40,615 nt of DNA from Ignavibacterium sp. (GCA_020724775.1 DYGG01000031.1:1-40615); one strand, 5' to 3'; positions 1 through 9,224 are shown, numbered from the stretch's first letter. Translations and numbers: made by a program. Notes: generated from the sequence alone by a model not told the origin.

Positions 1-110
1 CCGTTAATCTTATTTATCCAATACCAAATTTACACAAAAGAATTTACACTACTGCGACCGGTTCAAATTCTTGACAGTACACTCTTAGAATCCTTGCGTT
101 GCCTTTTTGA

Positions 111-815
111 ATGATTATAATACTTGTGATGCAAAATCTTTCTGCCAAAGAGGACCTGGCTAAAATCGCTTTCACCCGGGGCGCCGGCGTTTTCGGAGTC
201 TGCCGTATAGATAACTTTCGAGAAAGTTTTCATATCGAGATTCAGGGCCTTTCCCGGTCCCTGCCGTACGCTATTTCTATCGGTGTCCCTCTGGCCGAAA
301 CGGCGCTGGAGACCATTGTTGACCGCCCGAATATGATTTACAAGGCGCATTACCGTCAGGTAAACGCCGTTCTTGATGATATCGCTTTCGCTCTCGCCTC
401 CGAAATCATCCGCCTCGGATATCGCGCCCTGCCGATTCCGGCATCGATGGTTCTCAAGCGGTACCCCATGATTGCGCACCTGTCGCATCGCGAAATCGCC
501 TTCAAAGCCGGTCTCGGCTGGCGCGGACGAAACAATCTCCTCGTGAATAAAGATTACGGCTCTCAGATAAGGCTGGTGACTCTGTTGACAAATTTGGAGC
601 TTCCTTTCGATATACCCTTGACCGACGACTGCGGCGACTGCTTCGACTGCCTCCCCTGTTGCCCGGTAGGAGCCATTGACGAACTGGTTGAGAATTTTAA
701 TCTCGACGCCTGTTCCCAGCAGGTGCAGAAATTTGCCCGAGAAAATGATTATGGACACTATATCTGCGGCCTCTGCCTTAAACCGTGCCGCGGTAAGATA
801 CAAAACCAACTGTGA
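111..815 (+). CDS. QueG-like double [4Fe-4S] cluster protein
   Basis: The middle of this 234-residue protein (about residues 120-165) matches the epoxyqueuosine reductase family in the segment reading KAGLGWRGRNNLLVN followed by YGSQIRLVTLLTNLELP. It is followed by ferredoxin-like cysteines (CGDCFDC then CCPVGAI) and a second group near the C-terminus (ICGLCLKPC), enough for two [4Fe-4S] clusters. True QueG enzymes are well over 300 residues and have a C-terminal HEAT-like region; this one is much shorter, so queuosine synthesis is not assured and a generic electron-transfer or cobalamin-linked reductase role is possible. The start is uncertain: ATG at 111 or the in-frame ATG at 129; neither has a clear Shine-Dalgarno. 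Its stop lies just before the next gene, so the two are probably co-transcribed. Confidence 0.8.
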   Translation: MIIILVMQNLSAKEDLAKIAFTRGAGVFGVCRIDNFRESFHIEIQGLSRSLPYAISIGVPLAETALETIVDRPNMIYKAHYRQVNAVLDDIAFALASEIIRLGYRALPIPASMVLKRYPMIAHLSHREIAFKAGLGWRGRNNLLVNKDYGSQIRLVTLLTNLELPFDIPLTDDCGDCFDCLPCCPVGAIDELVENFNLDACSQQVQKFARENDYGHYICGLCLKPCRGKIQNQL

Positions 816-820
816 TTGCC

Positions 821-1360
821 ATGGGACGAATCAAGAATCCATTAGCGGCTCGATTGATTGTGGCCGCAATCTATTCGGCGCCGGAGGCGCTCGATTCCGC
901 CATCCGTATCTGCGAAAAGAAATTCGGCCGCGTTATTTTTGAAACTGAGCAGATTCCGTTCGACTACACCGATTATTACCAGGAAGAAATGGGCGACAAC
1001 CTGCGTCGCAAATTCTTCGCCTTTGAGAAAATGGTCAAACGGGATGAACTGGCCGATATCAAGCGCTGGACCAACAAACTCGAAGAAAAATTCGGTGACA
1101 AAGTGGGCGACTTTGTCTTTCGCACTGTCAATCTTGACCCCGGAGTCCTGACTCTTGCCAACCTGACTCTGGCCTCTACCAAAGATTTCGCGCATCGAGT
1201 TTATATCAATGACGGTATCTTTGCCGAAATTACATTGTTATATGAAAAAGGGGGGTTTCGCTTTCTTCCCTGGACATACCCGGATTATCGGGCGCCGATG
1301 ACCCTCGAGTTCCTGAATAGAGTTCGGGAGACTATGAAAAAAATGGAGTTTGCTGAATAG
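821..1360 (+). CDS. DUF4416 family protein
   Basis: A 179-residue cytoplasmic protein that I recognise as DUF4416 from its overall pattern: a short N-terminal strand (LIVAAIYSA), a central FDYTDYY with the following EEMG, a NLDPGVLTLANLTLAS block around residue 120, and FLPWTYPDYRAP near the end. The biochemical function of the family is unknown. No signal peptide or membrane segment is visible. A GTG at 812 would overlap the upstream stop codon by four bases (GTGA), which suggests translational coupling with the QueG-like gene; the ATG at 821 is chosen because the family usually begins only a few residues before the first strand. Neither start has a strong ribosome binding site. Confidence 0.75.
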   Translation: MGRIKNPLAARLIVAAIYSAPEALDSAIRICEKKFGRVIFETEQIPFDYTDYYQEEMGDNLRRKFFAFEKMVKRDELADIKRWTNKLEEKFGDKVGDFVFRTVNLDPGVLTLANLTLASTKDFAHRVYINDGIFAEITLLYEKGGFRFLPWTYPDYRAPMTLEFLNRVRETMKKMEFAE

Positions 1361-1412
1361 TATTGGACTAAATATAAGGCGCGGTCATAAGTCCGCGCCG
1401 TTGAGATACAGT

Positions 1413-2279
1413 ATGAAAAGTTGCGCCATTATTTTGCGGTATCTGGCTTTGGCGATTGTTTTATTCGCATTCGGCTGCGAGGATACGCGATACTCCACCA
1501 AACCGCGGCAAAGACCGGGACCATACCCACTTGAGACCGAAATCTCTCTTTCCCCTGACGGTCAGTATATCTCTTTTATCACCACCGATACAGTCATCCC
1601 CGAAAACAGCGGCATTTATCGCGCCCGCCTTTCCAATCCGTTGCGCGAAAAATTGGTGAGCGGAGACTCTTATCACTCGCCGGCCATCTCCTTCGACAAT
1701 CAACGGCTCGCTTTTCTTGAGAAGGGACGAATCCGTTATTACCTTCTGTCAAGTAAGACTATTATCCCCTCGGTGCTTCCCGACAGTTTTGCATCAATAA
1801 TTTTTATCAACGACTCCCAGCTGGTAGCCCATCGGGATAGTTCTTTGTTTCTGGTCGATGAATCCCGCAGCGCTGTTACTTTCTTGTTTCGCGGCTGGGA
1901 CCCGACTCTTCTGTCGCGGGGTAATTTTATATATATTGCCGGAAACAGGATGAACTATCGGATCATGGCCGGAAATGTTTTCGGCGATACCACCCTGCTT
2001 CAGACCGTCGTCTCTGATGCTGTCGTTCATTGGGCTACCAAACTAAGCAGTTTTAACCGTATCGCTTACGGAGTCGAATGGTTCGAGCAGAAATATATCT
2101 ACTCAGTCATCCCGGGACAGGATTTCATTTATATTGACAGTTCCTTACACGCCAAACCGTATCTGGTAGCCTTTGATATGATTTTGTTTACCGGAATTGA
2201 CGGCCGCATTTACAGTTCCGATTTTGATGGGGAACTTTCGGTTCCCTTTGTGCCGGAAGCGGGGGGAGATACTCAATAA
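1413..2279 (+). CDS. Putative lipoprotein with PD40-like propeller repeats
   Basis: The protein is read from ATG 1413 because that gives a signal peptide of about 21 hydrophobic residues ending in AFGC, a plausible lipobox with Cys22 as the acylated residue. The in-frame upstream start at 1350 would bury this signal. The mature part (about 265 residues) contains repeats of the TolB/PD40 kind, for example EISLSPDGQYISFIT near residue 45 and SPAISFDNQRLAFL near residue 90. It is therefore likely to be a small beta-propeller anchored in a membrane on the periplasmic side. No enzymatic motif is visible, and the specific role is unknown. The AT-rich methyltransferase island starts directly downstream. 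Confidence 0.65.
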   Translation: MKSCAIILRYLALAIVLFAFGCEDTRYSTKPRQRPGPYPLETEISLSPDGQYISFITTDTVIPENSGIYRARLSNPLREKLVSGDSYHSPAISFDNQRLAFLEKGRIRYYLLSSKTIIPSVLPDSFASIIFINDSQLVAHRDSSLFLVDESRSAVTFLFRGWDPTLLSRGNFIYIAGNRMNYRIMAGNVFGDTTLLQTVVSDAVVHWATKLSSFNRIAYGVEWFEQKYIYSVIPGQDFIYIDSSLHAKPYLVAFDMILFTGIDGRIYSSDFDGELSVPFVPEAGGDTQ

Positions 2280-2298
2280 GCCTAAGGGATAATTGTGA

Positions 2299-2330
2299 TT
2301 GACAAATCAAGAATTTGTGCCGAATATAAT
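2299..2330 (+). promoter_or_regulatory. Possible sigma-70 promoter of the methyltransferase island
   Basis: A perfect TTGACA (2299-2304) and a perfect TATAAT (2325-2330) lie upstream of the methyltransferase start at 2375. The spacer is 20 bases, longer than the usual 16-18, so activity is doubtful without an activator. Confidence 0.3.
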
Positions 2331-2374
2331 TCAGCAAGGTGAATATCTACGATTATTTGACGGAAATCTGACTA

Positions 2375-3316
2375 ATGAATAAAATACATTGCCATTCTAG
2401 TGAAGAGATGCCTGAGTTGATGGACGGGTCGGTTTCTCTCACCGTTACTTCCCCTCCTTATTGGAACGCCATAGATTATGACCGACATGCCGAAAATAAA
2501 GGCCAGTATTTCAGAACAAGGAATTACAGTAATGGTTTTGATGATTATGAAAATTACTTAAATTGGACTGCCAAAATATTTGAGGAGGTACTCAGAGTCA
2601 CCAAACCAGGTGGTTACTGCGGAATTGTTATTGGCACAGTACTTTACAACGGTAGACACTATCCGGTTCCTTTTGATTTGACGTCTCGTTTGGTCAGGGA
2701 GGGATGGGAGTTCCACCAGGATATTATATGGCACAAGTGCACCGCGGGGGTCAAAAGGGCCGGGGTTACTATTCAAAAGCCATATCCGGGTTATTATTAC
2801 CCCAATATTATGACTGAATATATTTTGATTTTTAGGAAATCTGGACCTGCGATTTACAAAACCATTGATGTCGAAGATAGAAAAAAGTCGCCCATAGCTA
2901 TAAATAAGCTGTTCACAATGGACGTTGCAAATAATATTTGGCATATTGCGCCGGTTCCACCGGATCTCTTGGATCATCCTTGCCCCTTTCCCGAGGAAAT
3001 ACCCTATCGACTTATTTCACTCTACTCATATACCGGTGAGTCAGTACTCGACCCTTTTGCGGGTTCCGGCCAGACTTTGAAAGTTGCTCGGCACCTAAAA
3101 CGTAAGTTCGTAGGTTACGAGATAATTGAGAAATATGTAAAATTGTCGGAAAAGCGCATAGCCGAACCGTTGGCTATCCGGGAGTATCAGTTGATTGCAG
3201 AGTTTGCGAAGATTCATTGGGATACACCATCGGGGGAAAGACAATCATCACAGGTCAAAAGAATTCCTGGACGCAGAAAAAAGTCACCCAAGAACTTAAC
3301 CCCTACTTTCTTATGA
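2375..3316 (+). CDS. Beta-class DNA methyltransferase, probably N4-cytosine specific
   Basis: This 313-residue protein has the catalytic motif IV as TSPPYW (residues 25-30) close to the N-terminus and the S-adenosylmethionine-binding motif I as LDPFAGSG (residues 225-232) near the C-terminus. That order defines the beta class. SPPY, rather than DPPY, is typical of enzymes that make N4-methylcytosine. The region between (about residues 105-215) should hold the target recognition domain. The C-terminal tail is basic (KRIPGRRKKSPK) and may contact DNA. The gene is visibly richer in A and T than its neighbours on both sides, which points to horizontal transfer. The next gene begins a few bases after its stop, so the two form a unit of restriction-modification type. 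Confidence 0.9.
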   Translation: MNKIHCHSSEEMPELMDGSVSLTVTSPPYWNAIDYDRHAENKGQYFRTRNYSNGFDDYENYLNWTAKIFEEVLRVTKPGGYCGIVIGTVLYNGRHYPVPFDLTSRLVREGWEFHQDIIWHKCTAGVKRAGVTIQKPYPGYYYPNIMTEYILIFRKSGPAIYKTIDVEDRKKSPIAINKLFTMDVANNIWHIAPVPPDLLDHPCPFPEEIPYRLISLYSYTGESVLDPFAGSGQTLKVARHLKRKFVGYEIIEKYVKLSEKRIAEPLAIREYQLIAEFAKIHWDTPSGERQSSQVKRIPGRRKKSPKNLTPTFL

Positions 3317-3322
3317 GGATTG

Positions 3323-4507
3323 ATGCAAGACGTTGAGAATCTAATCATTGCCATTGCAGAAATTGGGCGGCAGCATTCTTCTTCCCCGGTTTTGACAAAG
3401 ATTGACGCTTTCGCTCATTTTTTTGATTCGGCTAGTGAATTGATTGAGAGTGAATCAGACAGACGCGATGGAGCATGTACTCGCCGCAAGTTGCTAACAC
3501 GGTTTTTGTTGCTCAACGCCGTATTGGACCAAGGTCCGGATATTGAAGGCATCCGCCAATTATTGATAAGCGTGACAAATAGACTCTATGGCAGTGAAGT
3601 CAGATTCATTCACAAGCCTCTAAGTTTCTTCGAAGAAGTCGGGCTGGCAATTGAAGAAATTATGAGTGAACACGAAAATATTAAAAAAATCAGGGCAGCA
3701 TCTTGGGCCAAGTACAATGTCACCAGCGCCCGTAAGTATAACCTGTATATGGACAATTCTAAACAAACCCTAAATTACGCAATTTTCCGTTGGGGCGTTC
3801 CATTAGCTCTGCCTTTAGTGCTGGAAAAATCTTGTGATAACGCAGAGATAAGGTCGACCGCACTAATTGATTATCTCGAAAAATTCACTTCTGCCGAAAA
3901 CATGAGTACTTGACTCAAAGACGACGCCAAATTTGGATTAGGTAAGGCAATAGGCGACAAAGCATGTCATTTGTTCGCAAAGTGGTTTGTCTCAATATTC
4001 AAACTGTGCAGAAGGTCAGGATTATCATGGGGGGACTTTTCTTTTGAAGTTCCCTATGACTCCAACGCAGGAAGAGTTCTTTGGCGCACTGGATATTTGC
4101 TGACGTGGGCTGATGAAAAAGAATTCAAGAAATACGGAGTTGTTCAGCCGGATAAGGGCAAAGGTGGTGTCAACTACATCAGAGTTACCAATATTCGCGG
4201 CTTAGGCGCACAGAGGCCCTTGACCAAAGAAATGATGAGTGTTTATATAGACATAGCAGTAAATCACCTGAAGTCACATTCAAGATTACCTAAGAAAACT
4301 GAGATTCATCGAATTCAGCACGTTTTTCTGCATAAGAATTTCGAAAAGAATCGTCTTAATGTTGCGAATCTTGATGACGGTCTTATTTTCATCGGTACTA
4401 ATTACTGTTTCAATCATCCAAAGCCCCTCTGCACGCAATGCCCCATTAACAATTTATGCGAAGGTTACAATAAAGAACCAAGGCTGATTACTGATTTTGC
4501 GACTTGA
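3323..4507 (+). pseudogene. HhH-GPD (endonuclease III-like) protein interrupted by an in-frame TGA
   Basis: Two open stretches (3323-3910 and 3914-4507) lie in exactly the same frame and are separated only by one TGA at 3911-3913. No stop or frame change occurs between that codon and the next possible start, a TTG at 3971 without a ribosome binding site. Read through, the product would be 394 codons. The second half resembles the endonuclease III superfamily: VPYDSNAGRVLWRTG aligns with the catalytic Asp region (VDTHVxRVxxR), and the end carries C-x7-C-x2-C-x5-C, close to the [4Fe-4S] loop of Nth (C-x6-C-x2-C-x5-C). The first half is helical and of unknown family. It starts at ATG 3323 behind GAGGA, just after the methyltransferase stop. 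A CGA-to-TGA change would explain the break. A split gene or readthrough is possible. Confidence 0.6.
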
Positions 4508-4593
4508 CCTCTTTTCCCCTTGCCCTTAAGATTTCAATCCCCTATCCTACAATCTGTTAGTCGAAACCGGTAACAGGATTGTCTAAAACTATC

Positions 4594-4614
4594 GGAACGA
4601 AAACTTCTCGTTCC
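4594..4614 (+). promoter_or_regulatory. Small hairpin in the murA leader
   Basis: GGAACGA and TCGTTCC form a perfect 7-base-pair stem with a 7-base loop, ending 17 bases before the murA start. There is no T-run on either strand, so it is not a standard terminator. It may be a leader structure or chance. Confidence 0.25.
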
Positions 4615-4631
4615 CGTTAAAAGGATTTACG

Positions 4632-5891
4632 ATGGATCGATTTGTCATAAACGGCCGGAGGAAACTTAGCGGCACGGTCAAGACCGACGGCTCCAAGAAT
4701 GCCGGGCTCCCTATCATCGCCGGCGCCATTCTGATTGCCAGAGGGGATGTAGAACTGGAAAACATCCCGCCTCTCCGAGATATCTTTACCATCAAGAAAA
4801 TGATGGAGCATCTGGGGGCAAAAGTGGAGTATGACCCCCGGTCAATGAAAATGTCCATTGACGCCTCCGGAATCAATGAGAACACCGCTCCCTACGAACT
4901 GATGCGTCAGATGCGCGCTTCTTTTCTTGTCCTCGGTCCTCTGCTGGGACGACTGGGGGAAGCCCGTGTCTCGCTCCCCGGCGGCTGCTCTCTCGGGGCG
5001 CGACCGGTCGATTACCATATCAACGGGTTTAAGTCGCTGGGAGCGCAGGTAACCGAAGATGCCGGTTATATCATCGCCCGCGCCAAGCCCCTCAAAGGCG
5101 CAACTATCCATTTCGACCGCCCGTCTCATACCGGCACCGAAAATATTATCTTTGGTGCCGTCCTCGCCAAAGGAACTACCCGCATTGTCAACGCCGCCTG
5201 TGACCCGGAAGTGGTCGACGTCGCCAATTTCCTGAATCTTGCCGGGGCGAAAATCAAAGGAGCCGGAACTTCGACTATCGTTATTGACGGTGTAAAATCG
5301 CTCAAATCGGTCAAGTATAAAGTCTCCGGAGACCGTCTGGTCGCCGGCACTTTTCTCTGCTCCGGAGCGATTACCGGCGGCACGGTTGAAACCACCGGCA
5401 TCAATCCCTCACATCTGACCATGCTTTCACGAAAACTTTATGAGATGGGCTGCACTGTGACGGAAGGAAAGAGCAGCATTAAAGTTGTTGCCCCCAAGCG
5501 GCTTAAGCCGGTAAAAGTGGTCACTTTCCCTTTCCCCGGCTTTCCTACCGACCTTCAAGCCTGTATTATGGCGCTCGCCACGGTGGCGGAGGGAACAAGT
5601 AGCATCAAAGAGACTGTTTTTGAAGATAGATTTGGACATACTATGGAGTTGCGACGTCTTGGCGCTGACGTCACGGTGACGTCGGATGAAGCCATCGTGA
5701 AAGGCGTAGAAACCTTAAAGGGTGCCTCGGTGATGGCTTCAGATATCCGCGCCGGCGCGGGACTGGTCTTAGCCTGTCTTGCCTCTGAAGACGCCAGTGA
5801 AGTCCTGCGAGTTTATCATATTGACCGCGGTTACTGCCGGATGGAAGAAAAACTATCGTCATTGGGAGCCTATATAAAAAGAATGGAATGA
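4632..5891 (+). CDS. murA: UDP-N-acetylglucosamine 1-carboxyvinyltransferase (MurA)
   Basis: MurA transfers enolpyruvate from phosphoenolpyruvate to UDP-GlcNAc, the first committed step of peptidoglycan synthesis in the cytoplasm. The 419-residue length is normal for the family. The substrate-binding Lys-Asn pair is present (SKNAGLP, residues 21-27), and the catalytic loop reads LPGGCSLGARPVDYH with the catalytic Cys at residue 119, so the fosfomycin-sensitive Cys form is predicted. The C-terminal half shows the usual repeated alpha/beta inside-out barrel pattern (FPGFPTDLQA, then RMEEKLSSLGA at the end). The start follows AAAGGA at good spacing. It is not in a cell-wall cluster here; the next gene encodes an exported metallopeptidase and may be co-transcribed. 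Confidence 0.97.
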   Translation: MDRFVINGRRKLSGTVKTDGSKNAGLPIIAGAILIARGDVELENIPPLRDIFTIKKMMEHLGAKVEYDPRSMKMSIDASGINENTAPYELMRQMRASFLVLGPLLGRLGEARVSLPGGCSLGARPVDYHINGFKSLGAQVTEDAGYIIARAKPLKGATIHFDRPSHTGTENIIFGAVLAKGTTRIVNAACDPEVVDVANFLNLAGAKIKGAGTSTIVIDGVKSLKSVKYKVSGDRLVAGTFLCSGAITGGTVETTGINPSHLTMLSRKLYEMGCTVTEGKSSIKVVAPKRLKPVKVVTFPFPGFPTDLQACIMALATVAEGTSSIKETVFEDRFGHTMELRRLGADVTVTSDEAIVKGVETLKGASVMASDIRAGAGLVLACLASEDASEVLRVYHIDRGYCRMEEKLSSLGAYIKRME

Positions 5892-5930
5892 TATCGAATT
5901 GAAGTGACGTCTTTAATCACAGGATTGTAA

Positions 5931-8900
5931 ATGAAAAAAATAATAATATCGGCCGCCGCCCTTCTGATTCTATTTGCCCTCACCGCTGCTGCGCAGGAGA
6001 CCTACTTTGGCAAGAACAAAGTCCAGTACAAGGGTTTCTCCTGGCAGTATATACAGACCCGCCATTTCGATATCTACTTTCACGACCAGAAATATGAATC
6101 CGCCACCTTTGCCTCGGAAGTTCTCGAGTCGGCTTATGTTGTCGTCTCCGAGCAGTTAAATTACCGCGTTCGCAAGCGAATTCCGGTCTTTATATATAAT
6201 TCTCCCAACGATTTTCAGCAGACCAATATTATCTCCGAGTTGATTGATGAAGGGGTCGGCGGTTTCACCGAAGCCTTCAAGAACCGCATCGTTATACCAA
6301 TTAATGGTTCTCGTGAAGATTTTCGGCATGTCCTGCATCACGAATTGACCCATGCCGTCATTTACGATATGCTTTTCGGCAACATTTTTTCATCACTATT
6401 ATCCCGTCAGCGTCTCTTTGACCTGCCGCTCTGGTTTGCGGAAGGGTATGCCGAATACAGTTCCCGCTATGGCTGGGACTATTTTGCCGATATGGTGGTG
6501 CGCGATGCCACTATCAACAACTATCTTCAACCCCCGGACTATCTTGGCGGTTATCTGGCATACAAAGAGGGGCAAGCCCTTATAAATTACATTGTCGATA
6601 ATTACGGCGAGCAGAAATTGGGTGAAATCCTTGCCAAGGGGAAAATCCATCTAACCATGAATAAGGCGATGAAAGCCTCGGTCGGGATCACCACGCAGGA
6701 ATTATGGGAAGGATTTTCCAAAGAGATGAAACGTCGCTACTGGCCCGAAATCTCCAAGAGAAAAGAAGCCGGCGAAATAGCCAAACCTCTGACCGACCAT
6801 ACCAAGGATGGCTCCAATTTCAACGAAAAGCCGATCTTCTCCCCCAAAGGGGACCGTATCGCTATATTTTCCGACCGTTCTGATTATATAGAAATCTATC
6901 TCATCTCGGCGGTCGATGGACAGGTTATTGACCGTCTGGTCAAAGCGGAACGAACCGGCGACCTGGAGTCGCTTCATTCATATCTTTCCGGCATCACATT
7001 TTCCCCTGACGGCGAAAAAATTGCATTTGTGGCGAAGTCTTCCGGCAAGGATGCCATCTATTTCCTGACCACTAAAGATAAAAATATCTACCTGCGGAAA
7101 TTTTTCAATTTTAATAGCATACTCTCCCCGGTCTGGTCGTCGGATGGAACTAAACTGGCATTCTCGGCGCTGGTTGGTCGTCAGAGAAACCTGGTCATCT
7201 ATGATATTGCAGCCGATTCCACTTATCGACTCACTCAGGATGATTATGATGATATCGACCCCTCCTGGTACCCTGATTCCAAATCACTGGTCTTCTCCTC
7301 CGACCGGCCTCACCCCGACAATGCGCCGTTCCTCAGCCCTGATTATACACCGCAGGATTCTGTTGACTTCCGCAACATTTACAATCCCTTCGGGTATGGT
7401 AATTACAACCTCTTTGAAATAAGTATCGGTGACGGCAAGATTGAGCCGCTTAAGACCATCCCCGGCATGAATCGGGAGCCGGTTGTCTCCCCCGATGGCA
7501 AGAGAATCTGCTTTGTGTCAAACAACAACGGTATCGATAATCTCTATATAACAGTTATCGATTCCAGTAAGACTTTTGCCATTACCGATGTTCTCACCGG
7601 TGTCGGCTCTCCCAGTTGGTCTCCTGACGGCAAGCAGATCGCTTTTTCATCATTTGGAAAAGCCGGGTTTGATATCTATCTCATTAAAGAAGTCCAGCCG
7701 GCCGGCACCAACGGTGTTCTGGCGCCGACCGATTTCCTGATGGGTCGCTACAAAAAGTCCAAAGCACCGTCGACAGAAACTGTTGACTCTGTGATAGCCT
7801 CTGGCGATTCCTCCGGTGTGAATTTGCCGCTTGATTCGCTTGGGTTAGCAGCCCCGACCGCCGACTCAACGAATCTTCTCGCCGACTCCACCGCCCGGAA
7901 TTCATCGGATTCCACGGCGACCGCCAAAGACAGTTCCCGCATCGAGGATGGCCATTATGTCTATGTGTCTCCCGACGAAGAGCTGAAGGCCGACCCGCTG
8001 TCGGGAATATTCAAGGAGATTGCGGACAGCACGGCGCGGCAGAAAAATTATCGCTCCCCCGAAGAGCAAGCGATTTTTGATTCTATCGCCACGAGCAACC
8101 GTCTCCCCAGCGGGGAGTACAAAGTCTATCCGTACCGTGTGCGTTTCACTCCCGATTATGTCAGTGGCGGGTTATCTTACGACACCTTTTTCGGCTTGCG
8201 CGGTCAGTCGATATTTGTCTTCTCCGACTATCTCGGCGACCACAAAATCTATTTATTAACAGACCTGGTCAACACTATCGACCAATCCAACCTGCAATTG
8301 TACTACTTTTACAATCGCAAGCGGATAAACTGGGGCATTGGAGCCCTGCATACCAAGAATTATTATATCGATTCCTACGACCATTTATTCTCCGACCGTT
8401 TCTATGGGTTTCAGGGATATGTCTCACGCCCCTTCTCGAAATTTTTCCGCGCTGAAGCGGTTGCCTCGCAATTTTTTATCGACCGCGCGTATCACGACGA
8501 CAACGACCCCCGTCCCAATCGCTCGACCAAAGTGAGCACGGCGACATTCTCGCTGGTCCAGGACAATATTCTCTGGGGGATCACCGGTCCCATCAACGGC
8601 CGCCGCTCTCGAATCGACCTTACCGGAGCCTTCGATATATTCAACGATAAATCTATCTCCTTCTATTCAGCGGAAGTCGATTACCGCAAATACTGGCACC
8701 TGCGCAGTCTCTTTTCCATTGCCCTTCGGTTCTCCGGCGGCGCCTCCTGGGGAGACAATCCCAAGCGGTATTTCCTTGGCGGCACTACAAACTGGATTGG
8801 CGATGTTGTCGTGGATGCCTCCGTCTATAATGAAGAAAATCTCTATTTTGCCGATGTCGTCACACCCCTGCGGGGATTCGATTATTATGAACTTTCCGGC

Positions 8901-9224
8901 ACCCGGTATTTTCTTGGCAATTTCGAATTCCGCTACCCCTTCATTGATTATCTGAAGATGAATTTCCCCCTGCCGATGGCAATCCGCTATGTTACCGGCG
9001 CCATTTTTTACGACATCGGCGCCGCCTGGGAGAAAGATGAAATATTCAAAGGCGGCTCCTCCCGGGGCGACCCCCGTCTGCAAGATATAAAATCATCTTT
9101 CGGTTTTGGAATCCGCGCCAATCTCGGCTTTCTGGTGCTGCGGTATGACCTGGCATGGAGCACCGATTTCGCCTCCGTTGCGCACCATCCCAAATATTAT
9201 TTTTCGCTGGGAGCCGACTTCTAA
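5931..9224 (+). CDS. Exported metallopeptidase / PD40 propeller / outer-membrane beta-barrel fusion
   Basis: This 1097-residue protein starts with a clear signal peptide (residues 1-21, cleaved near AAAQE). Residues about 25-270 form a gluzincin-like peptidase domain: HELTH at 137-141 gives two zinc-binding His and the catalytic Glu, and the Glu of WFAEGYAEY (residue 171) is the likely third ligand. Residues about 285-610 contain PD40/TolB propeller repeats such as SPDGEKIAFVAK and WSPDGKQIAFSS. A Ser/Thr/Asp-rich linker follows (about 615-670). From about 740 to the end is a D15/BamA-type barrel, with alternating aromatic strands and a C-terminal Phe. The likely location is the outer membrane with peptidase and propeller in the periplasm. 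AGGA seven bases upstream supports the start. The substrate is unknown; a surface protease or envelope quality-control role is inference. Confidence 0.85.
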   Translation: MKKIIISAAALLILFALTAAAQETYFGKNKVQYKGFSWQYIQTRHFDIYFHDQKYESATFASEVLESAYVVVSEQLNYRVRKRIPVFIYNSPNDFQQTNIISELIDEGVGGFTEAFKNRIVIPINGSREDFRHVLHHELTHAVIYDMLFGNIFSSLLSRQRLFDLPLWFAEGYAEYSSRYGWDYFADMVVRDATINNYLQPPDYLGGYLAYKEGQALINYIVDNYGEQKLGEILAKGKIHLTMNKAMKASVGITTQELWEGFSKEMKRRYWPEISKRKEAGEIAKPLTDHTKDGSNFNEKPIFSPKGDRIAIFSDRSDYIEIYLISAVDGQVIDRLVKAERTGDLESLHSYLSGITFSPDGEKIAFVAKSSGKDAIYFLTTKDKNIYLRKFFNFNSILSPVWSSDGTKLAFSALVGRQRNLVIYDIAADSTYRLTQDDYDDIDPSWYPDSKSLVFSSDRPHPDNAPFLSPDYTPQDSVDFRNIYNPFGYGNYNLFEISIGDGKIEPLKTIPGMNREPVVSPDGKRICFVSNNNGIDNLYITVIDSSKTFAITDVLTGVGSPSWSPDGKQIAFSSFGKAGFDIYLIKEVQPAGTNGVLAPTDFLMGRYKKSKAPSTETVDSVIASGDSSGVNLPLDSLGLAAPTADSTNLLADSTARNSSDSTATAKDSSRIEDGHYVYVSPDEELKADPLSGIFKEIADSTARQKNYRSPEEQAIFDSIATSNRLPSGEYKVYPYRVRFTPDYVSGGLSYDTFFGLRGQSIFVFSDYLGDHKIYLLTDLVNTIDQSNLQLYYFYNRKRINWGIGALHTKNYYIDSYDHLFSDRFYGFQGYVSRPFSKFFRAEAVASQFFIDRAYHDDNDPRPNRSTKVSTATFSLVQDNILWGITGPINGRRSRIDLTGAFDIFNDKSISFYSAEVDYRKYWHLRSLFSIALRFSGGASWGDNPKRYFLGGTTNWIGDVVVDASVYNEENLYFADVVTPLRGFDYYELSGTRYFLGNFEFRYPFIDYLKMNFPLPMAIRYVTGAIFYDIGAAWEKDEIFKGGSSRGDPRLQDIKSSFGFGIRANLGFLVLRYDLAWSTDFASVAHHPKYYFSLGADF

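Noticed and set aside
63-809. 248-codon minus-strand frame over the QueG-like gene
   Set aside because: It is the antisense shadow of a gene with clear iron-sulfur motifs; the translation has no recognisable features.
3911-3913. TGA read as selenocysteine
   Set aside because: No hairpin resembling a bacterial SECIS element directly follows, and endonuclease III relatives have no known selenocysteine position here.
3911-3913. TGA as a sense codon throughout the genome
   Set aside because: Several intact genes in the window end at TGA at sensible places, including the QueG-like and methyltransferase genes.
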